Shown piece after piece: positions 44,037 through 56,523 of a stretch of 64,000 bases of DNA (positions are counted from its first letter, which is position 1; every line of letters begins with the position of its first letter). The DNA comes from Hyphodiscus hymeniophilus. Its lineage: Eukaryota; Ascomycota; Leotiomycetes; Helotiales; Hyphodiscaceae. Location of the stretch: NCBI GenBank assembly GCA_016508695.1, contig VNKQ01000017.1, positions 1,178,001 to 1,242,000 of the forward strand, given 5' to 3'. Position numbers and translations under genes: made by a program. Below the pieces are notes generated by a model. The model saw nothing but the letters and a program-made list of their open reading frames with translations. It ran no database searches and was not told where the DNA came from.

Positions 44037-47000
44037 TAGACCCTTGGACCCTTCTTCCGGGGTCCAAATTGCAGCGCTCACATGTCTCAACCTCTACCGG
44101 AAAGACCCCGAGCGAGTTCAAGGCTTCCCATAATAATGGCGTCAACTAGTCTACAACGCCCTCCCCCCCATTCTCTCCCCTTCAGTGTCCCACACCTCCC
44201 TCTCCTGGAAGGCATCCCGAAGACTCGGAACCTGCCAGCACTAGCCAGCATCCAAAATCCTGTTCTGGATCTTGGAGAGGCTATCGTCAAAAATACTTCG
44301 ACGTCCAGTACTGTACAGTATAAGAGCAGTATTACTTCTTGTGGATAGACAGGAGACCAATCTTCTATCCGACAGCTCTTTCGACTCTACGCCGCAGGAT
44401 GTTTGTCATGTGAATCGTAACCCCCATCTTGGAGTCGAGCCCCCGTTAGAGGGGGTATGCTAGAGCAGCTCCATAATCGCAAATCCAATCGTCCGGGATT
44501 AATCGCGGATATGCTGACGGATGAGACTTGCCGTATCCTAATCCTAATCAAACACCTTCCCGACGGTATGGGCAGGCCACTGCCCAGAGAGTCGAAGCCT
44601 TAAGACGAGCCATCGGGAGAGATGAACTTGGATTCTCCACGAAACTAGACGAGACTCATCACAAATCCCGGATGTCTCATTCACCTTGGCTATAGCAAAA
44701 CGAAATAAGACGGACTTGGACAGAGATCCAAGGAGGGTTCCGTGTACGGAAGTAAATATCCAGGGCCTCAATAAGCAACGAGCAATAAGCATGCGACCAT
44801 CGGGATCATTCGTAGCTTTCCCTTCCAAGAACGTGGGGAAAAGCCGAAGGGCCTTGAGATCCGAGATCAGAGTCATTAACAACTCACGGGAAGAGACATC
44901 AGCAGCGAGATATCCAAGCGGAAATCAGGGTCCAGGCAACAAAGAAACCATCACAACAGCTGTTGCAATAAGACTGATGTATACAAAACACCAAGGAGTT
45001 CCGTAGGCGTGTGTATCCTTGATATTGCCAGTGCCAGGCCTGTGACCATGTGTCGCACAGGTTCACACAAGGCAAAGTCACTGGCTGCAACGTATCATTA
45101 CACCAGAGTTGGTGACTTCACCCACGCTTCCTGCAAAGTCTAGTACCATGGCCTGCGGAGTACCGAAAGACTTCCCCGGATTGGCCTCGCCTACTCAGCT
45201 GCCCCTTCCGGAAGCGAAGCGTCCCAAACAAACCGTTCCCACGATGTGTCGCACACGCTGTCTGATGGTCCCATTCCGTTGGCCAGCATTTCGGGTCGCA
45301 AACAGCCACCATTCACCCCATCCCTGAAGCGCCAAACGCCAGCGCTGCTCTCCTTTTCTGGAAACGAAGCGCACTGCACACACCAGACACCCTCTTCCAT
45401 CCCCGTCTAACCCCCACGGTCTACACCAGCCGTTGGAAGGAGTCTCTTCTTCCGACTTCCTTTCCTGGTTCTATCCTCGCGCCTCTCTTCTATTCAATGA
45501 TTCCAAGCTTCCTGGATCTTAATGTCGCATTCAGACCATCATCCATCTCCACCACATTTCCATCAACTCAAATCCCGAAGAAAGGGGTCCACATCCAACC
45601 TCATTCTATCTGGATCTGTTACCACTGTCATCATCATCTCTGTGGCTGGACCCTAATCTTACCTTCTCTCAGATCTCACTTCGCAAAGTGATACAGTTTG
45701 GACCCCAGTCCCCGCGGAGGAGGAAGATGCTTCCCCGTCCCGGCGCTTTGTCGCTGCCGTCGATCAATCAAATCTGATGGCTTCCCTCATCACAGTGTGA
45801 CCAGTTACATAATGCCCCCAGTCCAGTAGTACGGAGGTACATTCCAGGCGCAGACCCTCAGACAATAATGCACGATCGGGTATCTCCTTGCCTGCATACA
45901 GTATCGACATTCCTGAGTTGCTGCATAATTGCATTGTCTGTCCTCAGCTTCAACAAAGAGATCTACATTCCTCATCTCTCCTAGTTCTTGCTCGGCATCC
46001 TTTCAATATTCGGGAACAGCCAACCTGCTAACCCCCACACACCGCCTCATCATCACGCGTGATCATCTCCTATCTAGAGTAATGAGTAATGAGACCCCTA
46101 AGGGAAGGGCCGCACCGCTCTTACCTGCTATCGGCTACAAAGACAAAAGCAAACCCCCAATCTCATCGCATCATCTGCGCATTTTGTTAAGCCATAATCA
46201 CAATGTGCCGAACGAGGCGCTCTGGAACTCTATGCAAGAAGTAAGGAATATTACTTCCTGCATCTGGTAATTATTGGCCGGCGAATTTTGTCATTGGTGG
46301 GAGACGCATGTATTTCGGGATACCCATGCGCTCCAATTGAGTATCCGAAAACAAGACCACGCTCCCAACAGGCCAACTCATGAAACATTGTCACAATACT
46401 CAGGAGAATCACATTCACAATCCGTCTCAAGCGACCAAAGACGCTCAAGACCCAAGAGGATGTCGCGGATCTTTCGCGCCGGTAACGAGGGTTTGTCTTT
46501 CGTACCTTTTAAGAGGGTGTGGTGTGTTCAGTTGTTGTTCAGCCCTGGACATGAATCATCTGGGCAGTGGGCATCGAGTGCTGGGTTCCTCGCCCGAGAC
46601 ATCTGAGCTGTTCGTTACGAACTTACGATATCGACTGTTTGCAGCGGGAGGTGGGAGGCACGAGGAAGGGTCGAGGCCTATCGTTCCCCAATACTCTCGC
46701 GCTGATCTTATGTGCGACCAGCACATCAAACAGCATCAGATGACCCGTGACCATGATTACAGAACGCATCTCTCAGCCTCGATCGTGGGCTCTCGTCAGT
46801 CAGCATGTGGCAATGCCCATGGTCGGATGGCGGGTTGCATGCGCTGGATGCAGGCCGAGTATATCTTACACTCGTGACTGTCCTCGGGGCTGGGGACCGA
46901 CGCTTTCGATAACGTGCTCGATCAGACTTGATGACTGGAGATGACTGGAGACGGACGCGGGGGAGCGATCAGATATCTGCCTTGCCTTTGTCGCTGACTG

Positions 47001-48024
47001 ACCTTCCTCTCCCTCCACACCAGCCCTGTCCCGTACCGTATCTCGCACGTCCAGACAATATCCGTCGTCTCGAAATACATACATCAGCTGCATCGCCCAT
47101 CTTCTGCCCTCGCAATTGAGCCTGAGTGCTCCCATACCCAATGGCGAAGTCCTGTAGTAGATCCAAAGTATCTAATTCAGGCACCTCCTGTATCTCGGTA
47201 CGTCGAACCCATCACGCGCACTGCAGAAACTCAGCCTTGCCTTCTGGTAGGGTACTTCGCCACAGCTCCAACATTGGGGCAAGCGACACGCTCCCTTTGA
47301 TTCCGTAGCCATTCCGGAAGCAGAACTAACCGCTCTCCCTTCTCGCCCTTTGGGCCCACGAAAATATAATCCAATAATTAAATACTCTAAATAATAATAA
47401 ATCCCAAATAGACTAATCAACTGATCGACTAATTAATCAATCCTTTGTTCACATATATCGCGGAAATAATAATAAGGCCGATGGTTCCCTTTCGCCGGAT
47501 ACATACCGCAACCGTTCGAAGTATTCTACCCCGTGAGAGAATATGGCGTGAGGAACACGGCTACACGGTTACGCGGGTATTCTCGCCCTCTCCACTCCTC
47601 CTCGTGCGGAGAAACACGGGGTACCGCGGTTTTCTCCACTCCTCCTCGCCCTACGTCCCCTCTCTACTGTTCTTGGCCTCTCCAACAGCTCTCCAAAAAC
47701 TCCAACGCGGCAAAAGCATCACCCATCCCGCCGGTCAAGTGATGCGCCATCAAGTGCAAGTTCCCAACGCCGAATCCTGATTTTCGATCTCGTGCCTTCG
47801 ATCCCAGGCCCTGGAGCGAGTGCCTCTAATGGGAATCGTGATTGCGTGATTCGCTCATTTACGGCAGGAAGGCATAGCGATCGGGCTTGATTCCAAATGA
47901 TTTTGATGAATACCCGCTTGGGAAATAGCGAAAGCGAAAGCTCAACGAAACTTGATCGATAATGAGATGAGATGAGATGGAATCACATGACGCGACGACG
48001 ATGCGCTGGATTGATCTCCATCAC

Positions 48025-48135
48025 ATGAACATGAACATGAACAAGAACAAGTCCCTTCGCAACTGGACAAGACAATGCACGGTAAGGTAACGCAAGGCAA
48101 GGCGGTAAAGCAAGGCGCGGCAAGGCGAGGCAAAC
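48025..48135. repeat. Short-period repeats ATGAAC and GCAAGGC
   Basis: ATGAAC/AAGAAC hexamers at 48025-48050 are followed at 48081-48135 by repeated AAGGC/GCAAGGC steps. It is non-coding. Confidence 0.7.
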
Positions 48136-51100
48136 AGGATCCCCCATCCCTCCGCATCATGCATCCCAAATTCCAATAATGCCACTTCCTCCTAGCGACT
48201 CGCGCTAGACAGATCCCGAGGCGCTGGGACGCGGGGGGTATTCTATAGTACGGTAGTGTTTCTGGCATATCTGCCGGTCGACAGTGCCGGCCCCTTCCTC
48301 TGCTGATCGGGAGACGCTGGGGCTTCTTCTTTTGGGTGTGGTCACTGGTTACCTGGTTGACGGAGGGGGGGAAGCACGCCTAACTCCTTACGGTGCAGGG
48401 CACTTGAATCCTTCGTGTGGGGGCTGCCCGGGGAAATATGTCGGGAGGTCCCCGCGGCTGATTTGGGGCGGGAAATAGGTAGCGTCGAGTGCAGTGCGTT
48501 TGAGATTGAGAAACTTGAGGCCTGGAGGGAAGGAAGGGGAGGAAAGGAAAGGAAGGGCTCAAGCTTGAGCTCCGAGCGGGTGATCTTGGTATGGGAGTTA
48601 TGGTTTTGGCTTCGCTGATGGATAGATGGCTGGATGGCTGGTTGGCGATGAGGCAAATCGATATTCGAGACTGTATTCCTGCTTTCCTAATCGCATATCG
48701 AGACGCACAATGGTTATGCCGCGCCTAACAAGGCCATGTAGTCTTCAGGTCTGAACGCGAATACACGACTCGAAGATCGCGAAAGCCCAGAGCGTATACA
48801 TCGAGCCATCCCGTCTCCTCGTCGCTTTTCTTCCTTACTTTTTGCAAGCGGAAGTCCCGTTGCGTATCACTTGCGCACTCACATCAATCACCTACTAGGT
48901 AAATATCATCGGCAGGAAAGTAATCCGTAAGGACTTCTCGGGCGCTCGGGAGCGATCCGACCCCTAGTATCGACCTACGAACCGTTTCCACGTCCAGTGT
49001 TGCCTTGACAGAAGCCGTGGAGGAACTACTCGGGTCATGGCATGAAACATCGGCAGTGTGATAAGGGGCATTTACCTTTGCCATTCACCGCGGAGAGATG
49101 GAGATCTCGCGCGAGGCAGCACGAGAGACTCGGTGGAGGGGAGGATGAAATCGCAACGATAGTTTATGCGTTGACGGCTGACGATCCCTTCGCACCTCTC
49201 TCGGTTGCAATGGCCACGAGCATGTCTCTGATGCTTGCGCTTTGGGAATGGGATTCTGCCCGATTACTGCTTCGAGGGATCTTCAACGGCTTTAGGCTAC
49301 GCTCGAAACTTGGGGCTTGGGGGGATTTGGAAGGGTCAGGTGTTCTGTTCTGTTTTACGAGGGGACCTGGCTGTCTCTGAACTCTCGGGGTTGTATCTTG
49401 CATTGATTCGGAATCATGAAATCGTGAGGCTGTCGAGATGGTGGGGGCCCAACATCCAAAAGGGGGCCTTCGGGAGAGCCTTCACTCAGATGGGTTACAT
49501 TGCCCTATCCATAAACGACAATCGATCATGACCGACAAGCCGGAAGCGTTTCCCTGAAGTTTCGCCAGGGAGATTCCATCCTGTTGATGGATCAAATTCC
49601 CCTGCGTCCTCATTTACCAAGAACTTAAAATCCATAAGTGACCCTGGGACGCCCATCGCCGCCACGAGGATACAAGGTCTTCTTAGACCTGTTCTCCGTA
49701 CGGAGGACCTCCGAAACTGTCCAGAACTGGTTCCAACACTGGAGGATGTCTCGAAGGGGAAATCGAACTCTAAACCCCTGAAGACATAGCATAGAACGCT
49801 ACCGCGGAACGTTCTGCATCACCCGGAGGAACATGGCTAATTGGGTGAGAGTCTGGGATATTCCTGCCTTGAGAAATTCATTACGGACGACACCACAAAG
49901 CTACGATCTCCTAAGCGTTTACAGGTTTGTAGCATAGACCACCAGGGCCTTGCAGACAAATGACAAATACAGCTTTCATTTCTCCCATCCTTCCAACACG
50001 AAGAGAACTTCTCCATAACCATGAGCCTCGCCTCAACCAGCCGCGACCTACCCATCTACCATAGCCATCTAATGCAGGTACCAGCACCCGGCGTCTCCCC
50101 TCCCAATCGCGCATCGTCCCAGCGGCGTCCAATCCCAGGCATCCCATTCCCAATCCCACCCAGTGGCCGTCCAGACATCTTCAGTACCCTCGCCTCCCCA
50201 GTCCAGCCTCCCATCCCCCAGCCCTTACAGACGCACCAATCCACATCCAGCCAGAAACCCACGACAGTACGCTTCTAGCGCCCCCCCTAGAATTTCCATG
50301 CATGAAGCATCCCCTCGCAGGCTCGCCTCCACTCTTCCGGTCCGATTGCTGAATCGCGCCAATTTGCACCGAGGATGGCTAATGGGACGGTAGTCGTAGG
50401 TGAGCACTAGGGAACATGGCTCTGGCTCTGCCCGAAGGAGGGCCGAGGGTACAGGTAAGTGAGAGTCTGAGAGAGAGCCTGGGAGGGAATGGTTGGGTAA
50501 GAACTTAGGTAACGTGGGTTATCTTTCCCCGCCCAATGGCCGAGATTGTTCTCTTGCACGAAGATACCGTAGACGCCTGGGCTCGCTCGGTCCATGAGGC
50601 GATATTATGGGAATCTGGAGGAGAAGGTTATTTGTGTTTTCATGGATCACATGAGAGGACATGAGGATTCGGCCCTGATGGAGCGAGTGGAAAGAGTAAC
50701 ATTAGTGGGACTCGGGAGTGCTTCAATGGGCCGTCGGATAAAATGGAACGTTGCGGGGATGAGGATTTTCCGGCCGGTTTTTCCTGTGGGCATGTGATAA
50801 TGGCAATCTCCAGTCACGAGATGAAGCGGTTTGTTTCTCCGAGCTTGGAGAAGAAAGTCGACACGAAATAACCAACCAGTTGGATAATTCTGAATTAAAA
50901 TTATTATCCTTCAATATTTATATTCATTCCACTTGTTTTTCATTTATGCGTTCAAAACAGAGATTTGACACTCAATATCTAATAGAGGCAAAAGAGCTTG
51001 CGTGTCTAGATACGGTAGAAGAAGAAAACCCGTTGGCAGATGACTGATTTCGACCTTGAGATCCTTGAGATCCCGGGGAAAAGGACCGTCTTTCCTCGCC

Positions 51101-52390
51101 TCGCACCCGCCTGCGCGAGAGTATGGGGGAAGGTGTCTAAACTTCAGGTACTCCAATAACTCCAATAGAATACTGTGTCCATGGATTCGGTATTACTGTT
51201 ACGTTCAGGAAGCCTGGAGAAGAGACATATCCAATCCCCGGATTAGGAAACATTGATGGATGGATGGAGGGTAGGGAAACCCCACGAGTCATACTTCATA
51301 TCAGGCTATCTATCTGACTGTAGCTCCTCGTCTGACAGCCGCGGTCCGGAATGGAGAAATTACGTCCGCGGCGAGTCCTCACCTGTGTCTTGCACCGCAA
51401 CGTCCCCTACTAGAAGCAATGCTTGGCATGTTCTTTAATCTACTCCCTCTCCCAGGCTAGTATTGCCATGCTCTTCCAACTCTTCCCCGAACCCGTCATC
51501 GTGGTTACACTTCCCTCCTTCTTCTTTGGCATGCAACATGGGGGATTTTCATCCATAAGCGCCGACAAAGGGACGATTCCACATCGGAATCTGGATTCTG
51601 GATGCGTGGACGAGCCCATCATATACGGCTTTCTCCATCTCCATCTCTGAGACTCTGACCTATTATTGAAACGGGAACGAGGAAGATAAGCTCTGCAGCG
51701 CCGTCTTGCATCGTTCTCATACTGTACCTACCGAAGTGGTAAGTAAGCTAGCTCCGTAATCTCAACTCCACGAGATCGTTCCCGCGAGCTTCCAGAACGT
51801 AATACGCCCTTATCGCGCCGCCCGTCTCCTTATCGGTTCATCTCAAAAGCCTCCTGTAATGTATGTGATAATGCACGCGCTCCGAAAACCTGAATGTATC
51901 TGTGTGTCTGGAAACCCAGCATGCACCTCAATCCACAAACGCGCATCGAGTTTCTCGAAGAGGCAGGATTGAGGTAGAGTTGGATTTCCCCTGCATCACA
52001 AACATGCACGCACGCACGTACGCATGCACGAACGTTTACCTCCGTACTGTATGTCAAGGTAACAAGAGGCTCGCACCATCTTGCTGGGTAAAAGAAGGGG
52101 GGGAGGGTCGACTGGTCTCGCCAACTTCCCAAACGAGGCACATCTCCTGGAACCGGTTCATCTCGTTAACAGATTTCCTTCTGACGACACTGGTCCCGAG
52201 CGGATGGCTCGTCTTTGCTTCCCCGAAACCTCGTGGGCACATGGGGGGTGATTCCATCACCGTTGGCGAAAGGAAGTAGCTCCGTATGGGACGGGGGGGT
52301 GCAGATGCGCGGAATTGTGCCAGGAATAGCTTCGTTTGGGCTTCCTTGTTTGTGAGCATAGTAACTCCGTAACGTGGGATGGATGATTCG

Positions 52391-52430
52391 TGAGGGAGGA
52401 GAGCAGAGCATGAGGGAGGAGAGCATGAGG
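52391..52430. repeat. Imperfect 20-bp direct repeat TGAGGGAGGAGAGC
   Basis: TGAGGGAGGAGAGCAGAGCA is followed directly by TGAGGGAGGAGAGCATGAGG. Confidence 0.8.
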
Positions 52431-53675
52431 GATGGGATGGGATGCGATGGCTGTTTTGGGATATGTGCTCTCGTGAAACGCAGATACTGTATGATCAAGG
52501 AGGCGTATTTGTTTACAAACAGGCAATGGAAAGAAAGCGTGGGGGGGACTCGGGGAGAAGGAGGAGCGGAGCTTGGAGCCGAGAGGTGGGAACCGCTTAA
52601 GCATGCATGCTCTGTATGAAGTCCAAAAAAAGACAACAGAAGAAAGCAGACTGGAAAAGAAAAATAAACAAAGAAAGACGAGATTAAAGTTATATTCAAA
52701 CTACTCACTGTATCCTGATAGGACCGTTCGCATAATCCTCATCCATATACCTTACCTATGTCACTATGTAACACCCACATGCAATGCAAGACAATTGTGA
52801 CTTGTGACTTACTACCTACGAGCTGCCTGCCCTCGACAGGATCTGACACGACAACATGGGGTGCTTGGTGCTCGCTGTGATTCCACCATCTCAGGTGATC
52901 GGGCCTTCCCCTTCCCCTCACAACTCACAACGGGGCTTCAGATCGGTACGCGCAGCAGCTCGAACGGCACGGCGTAGACGGCTGCGGGTCGAATCGATGG
53001 CGATTCGATTGTGCTACGTGACCGGTGAGATCAGGGGATCCGATCCCGTACCGCGAATCCGCAGTCCGCGTCGGCATGGCTGGCCAAGCGATTGTGACGG
53101 CGGGCTGGGTGAGTGCGAGAGAGACGGGGGTGAGGGGATGGGTAAATGGAGTAGGGGCGGTGCAGGGTCATGATTCTCCGATGGTGTGCTGGCTATGCGG
53201 AGTTAGCTGGGGTTGGGGGTTTTGGCTGTTAGGGGTTTGGTTCTGGCATGTGAATCTGACTTTGTCTGTTGATGATTTGGAATCCAAAGGTTTAGGTTCG
53301 ATGATGGTCGAATATGTTCGAAGAGTTGGTTGGGCAATAGCCTCCAGGATTTTGCTAATAATAGGAGGGACTCGGGCACGGTAACCAGAGGGCTTCGAGG
53401 TGAGGTGAGAAGGTTGTTTTCATTTACTGTTGTGATTAAGTATGCTTGACAAGGAGGTAGCACAGTAGAAAGATAGATTCCTTCTGCCTCCATATCTCAT
53501 TTGTTCAATGCCTTTAGCTACACAACATCCTTCGTCTCTAAAGTAGAAACTTGGGGTAGCAATTCCTTTCATTCGTTATGCTTGCGAGCGTCTTGGAGTT
53601 ATCCTCCAGAGACATCACAACCATCAGACCTCACCTAGGCTTCAGCAAATACTTGGGCAAAGTACCAGTCTCCCT

Positions 53676-56523
53676 TCAACTGGCTTTGGCCGCACCTCCT
53701 GGCCGTCTGTACTTCCTCTTGTCCTTCCGAGACATCTTGACTCTGTCTCTTGTTCCTTTCCCACCCTCCCAGAAACCCCCACTACCCTTCTTACCCACCA
53801 AACTCTCATGACAAACCGCACAATCTTCCGGCCGATAATTCTGCTCTCGACTGCAGTGTCCACATATCATCCGATTCGCCCATTCATGGTGGTGGTCTTC
53901 TCCCTCGTCATGGCATTTGTCGCAAGCGTAGACCTTTTGACAACAGCTGAACCTAAACCATCTGTAAGATTTGGCATAGTGACGGCACCGACCACGTCTT
54001 GGCAGTTCGGTCCCAGGGACGAGGCCTAGTGTTTCTTTCTTGCGCCGGCCGGCTGGGGCAGGGGGAAGGTGTGAAGATGTGATGCGCAGAAACTTGATCT
54101 GAGGGATCAGGAATGTGAACTTCTGGTGGCATTCACGACAGACGTTGGAGGTAGTGTCACCACGAACAGACACGATACCTGGCGAGGGGTAGGGTGCTGA
54201 GCATTGTGAGCAGGTTGGAATGAAGGTACTGCATAGTACTTTAGCTTTGAGTAACCACAGGAAATTTGAGTAACCAACCTTGGCAACAAGTCACCCACAA
54301 CACAGCCCTCGAGATCCAGAAATCCGGCTCTGACTGCATGAGCGTGCACCAGATCTTTCCTAAAGCCTACATGTAACGGACTTGCGCATTTCTTGCAGCT
54401 CTCCACTTTTGTGACCCCGTCCTTTAGTTCCTTGACTTCAGTTATCTCCTTGCATCTTTCACACTTCACAGTCAGGTTCAGAATTGCGATTTCGAGCAAT
54501 TCGATGCCGTAGAGTTCGATGAATGGAAAAGAAATAGCCGTGCCTCGCTCTTGATTCTGGGTTGGTAATGGAGCACTGTTTTGGTCGGTGGAAGCGACCT
54601 CAACTCCTCCCCCCTTGTCCGATGACTCGTCTCCTGTATCATAGGAGTACAAGTCATCTGTGTCAGTATCTGAAAGGTCATCTTGATCGATAATATCCCA
54701 TTCGGGTGGGCGAGTAATGTATTGTATATGGCTTCTTTCAGCGTCCTGGTGGCCTTCAAGATGCTTCCCCTTCGTAATGATATTCTCCGATGGTTCCAAT
54801 TGTTGAATTTGCAATGGTGGGATTTTCTTCTCTTCCACAACAGTCTTCGCAAGCGTATGCATATTCTGAGCCAGGTAATTGATGTGAACCATGAGAGCAA
54901 CCTCTTGTCTCTCTATTGCTTTCTGTTCAAACCCCTTTTCCACCGGCTTCGCTTCCTCTGGGGCCACTCCTACCAGCTGAATTCGACATGGTTGCAGTGG
55001 ATAGAGTAGAGGAACAAACATTTGGACAATTTTGATGGCCTGAATGCCAATAGATAATTCAGAACGCTTTTTGGGTTCGATGGGTATCGTATAAGCAATT
55101 CCATCGCCAGATCTTTTGTAAAGTGGTAGTCTTCCCATTCTGGCCTCCAACTGTCTGGTCTCAACCTCTCGTCTTTTCGCGGCATCAGCTTTTTGATGAG
55201 TAGAGAAAGTCTTAACCGGTTTCACAGGGGTGAATGTCTCTACGAATTTGGACGAATCCCCACTGGCTGCAATACCAGATCCAGAAGGAAGTCCCACAGA
55301 TCTTGATGGGAGGTCTGCTAAGTGTCGAGTGTCTTTGTTCGTCACAATCTTCACTGTCTCTACCTTCGGAGCAGACAAGAACACCTCGAGATTCTTATCC
55401 AATGCTTTCATGAGCTCTAATAAAGTGGCATCCGGTTTGTCCTCGGTAAGGCCCCGAAATCCAGACTCTATATTCAGTGCGAATCCTCTTGGTATATCTT
55501 TGTTACCAACTTTGAGAGAAGGTTTGAGCTTTGGGTAGGATGAAGGCACAGAGAGAGACACTTCCAGGGCGGTCATCTCAAATGGGAAGTCTGGATCGGA
55601 GGGAGCCATCTTGAATTGAAGCAAAGAGGTCCCCTCCTCGATATCAAGCATGGCATTCCCAACAAGCTTGGTCTCCTTTGGATTGAAACGCCTCCTAATT
55701 TGGCCAAGCTGGAATTCGAGTGGATCTTGTGTAGCAGCTTGAGGAATTGGCTTCGTTACCACACGTGATGCTGGGACTGGTTTCGTGATGGCTTGTCGTC
55801 GATCCTGAATCATCCCGTCATCTTCGACCACGGCCTCTGAGGAGGGTCCAGCCATTTCAGATTTTGACGTCGCCACCCGCGACACTGAAAGTGGTGTATC
55901 TTTGTGCAGGAAAGTACAGCTATCTCCATCTCGACAAAATCCTATCAACCTGGTCAGTTCGAGTCCTTGTACGATAATCAAGTCCTCGAAACGCTTTGTG
56001 CTTCCTAGACACAATTCCCGTGATGTGACCCCGGGTGGCTCAAAATGTGATACAGAGTGCTCTTGGCCAAAAGGCCACTGCCACAATCATGTGTCGAACC
56101 ACTGAATTGACATGAATCGATGGAAACCCCACGCTGTCCGTCATGAGCGATGAAATCACGAGATCCAAACCATATGCTGCACAACACATTCTGCATTTTG
56201 TGGAGCCCTTGTCTCCCAATGAAAATATTCCAGAAAATCAAACGAAATAAAACAAAAATGAATACCTGTCTTGCTGAAATAACGACAAGCTCTGTTCCTT
56301 ACTGGCTGGTGAATCGGAGGGTGGGAGTCAGCCTGTTCGTTTGTTGTTGCTGCCACTGTGCCAGCGCATCGATCAGTCAATCGCTCGCAGATGACCTACG
56401 GCATGCGCCTCAGCTGCAACCTTGTGTAGATTGTTTATGCATGCAAAGCGTGGGATATTGAGAGGATGAAGAGGGCGGTGAAGGGGATTGCTGCTGACCT
56501 TGGGTAGCAAGTCTGCCTGTCAT
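53676..56523 (-). CDS. CCCH plus CHY zinc-finger protein
   Basis: Four exons on the minus strand, 56523-56421, 56355-56266, 55941-54279 and 54228-53676, give 802 residues. Exon 2 ends and exon 3 begins inside a CCCH finger, C58-x8-C67-x5-C73-x3-H77 (CRYFSKTG / FCRDGDSCTFLH); the perfect spacing across the 324-nt intron supports this join. The middle part has a RWD-like stretch (LEVSLSVPSSYPKLKPSLKV), a low-complexity acidic region (DLSDTDTDDLYSYDTGDESSD) and CxxC pairs (CERCKEI, CKKCASP, CSQC, CREC). A CHY domain at about 700-762 has CRHYAKSYRWFRFSCCQKVYACDKCHDE, HHHEW and CGHC. Related CHY proteins act in zinc-dependent redox or ubiquitin pathways. The first exon (donor GTTGCA at 56420) is least certain; a donor at 56498 is an alternative. 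Confidence 0.8.

Larger units (their letters stand above)
42293..53675. other. 11.4-kb gene-poor region
   Basis: Between the start of the DUF1752 gene and the 3' end of the CHY zinc-finger gene there is no exon I can support. The region is rich in short simple repeats and has TACCTCCGTA-type decamers at 43718, 45830 and 52037, plus the palindrome CTCCGTACGGAG at 49694-49705. Long non-coding transcripts or a long regulated promoter are possible. Confidence 0.5.

Noticed and set aside
46380..46877. 165-residue open frame in the gene-poor region
   Set aside because: Composition is unlike protein, no domain, and frames of this length are expected by chance in GC-balanced DNA.
50021..50278. 85-residue proline-rich frame
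   Set aside because: Low complexity from C-rich DNA; no conserved motif.
56005..56241. Minus-strand frame within the zinc-finger intron as an alternative N-terminus
   Set aside because: It lacks the first cysteine of the CCCH finger and a start in the right frame, whereas the spliced model restores the motif.
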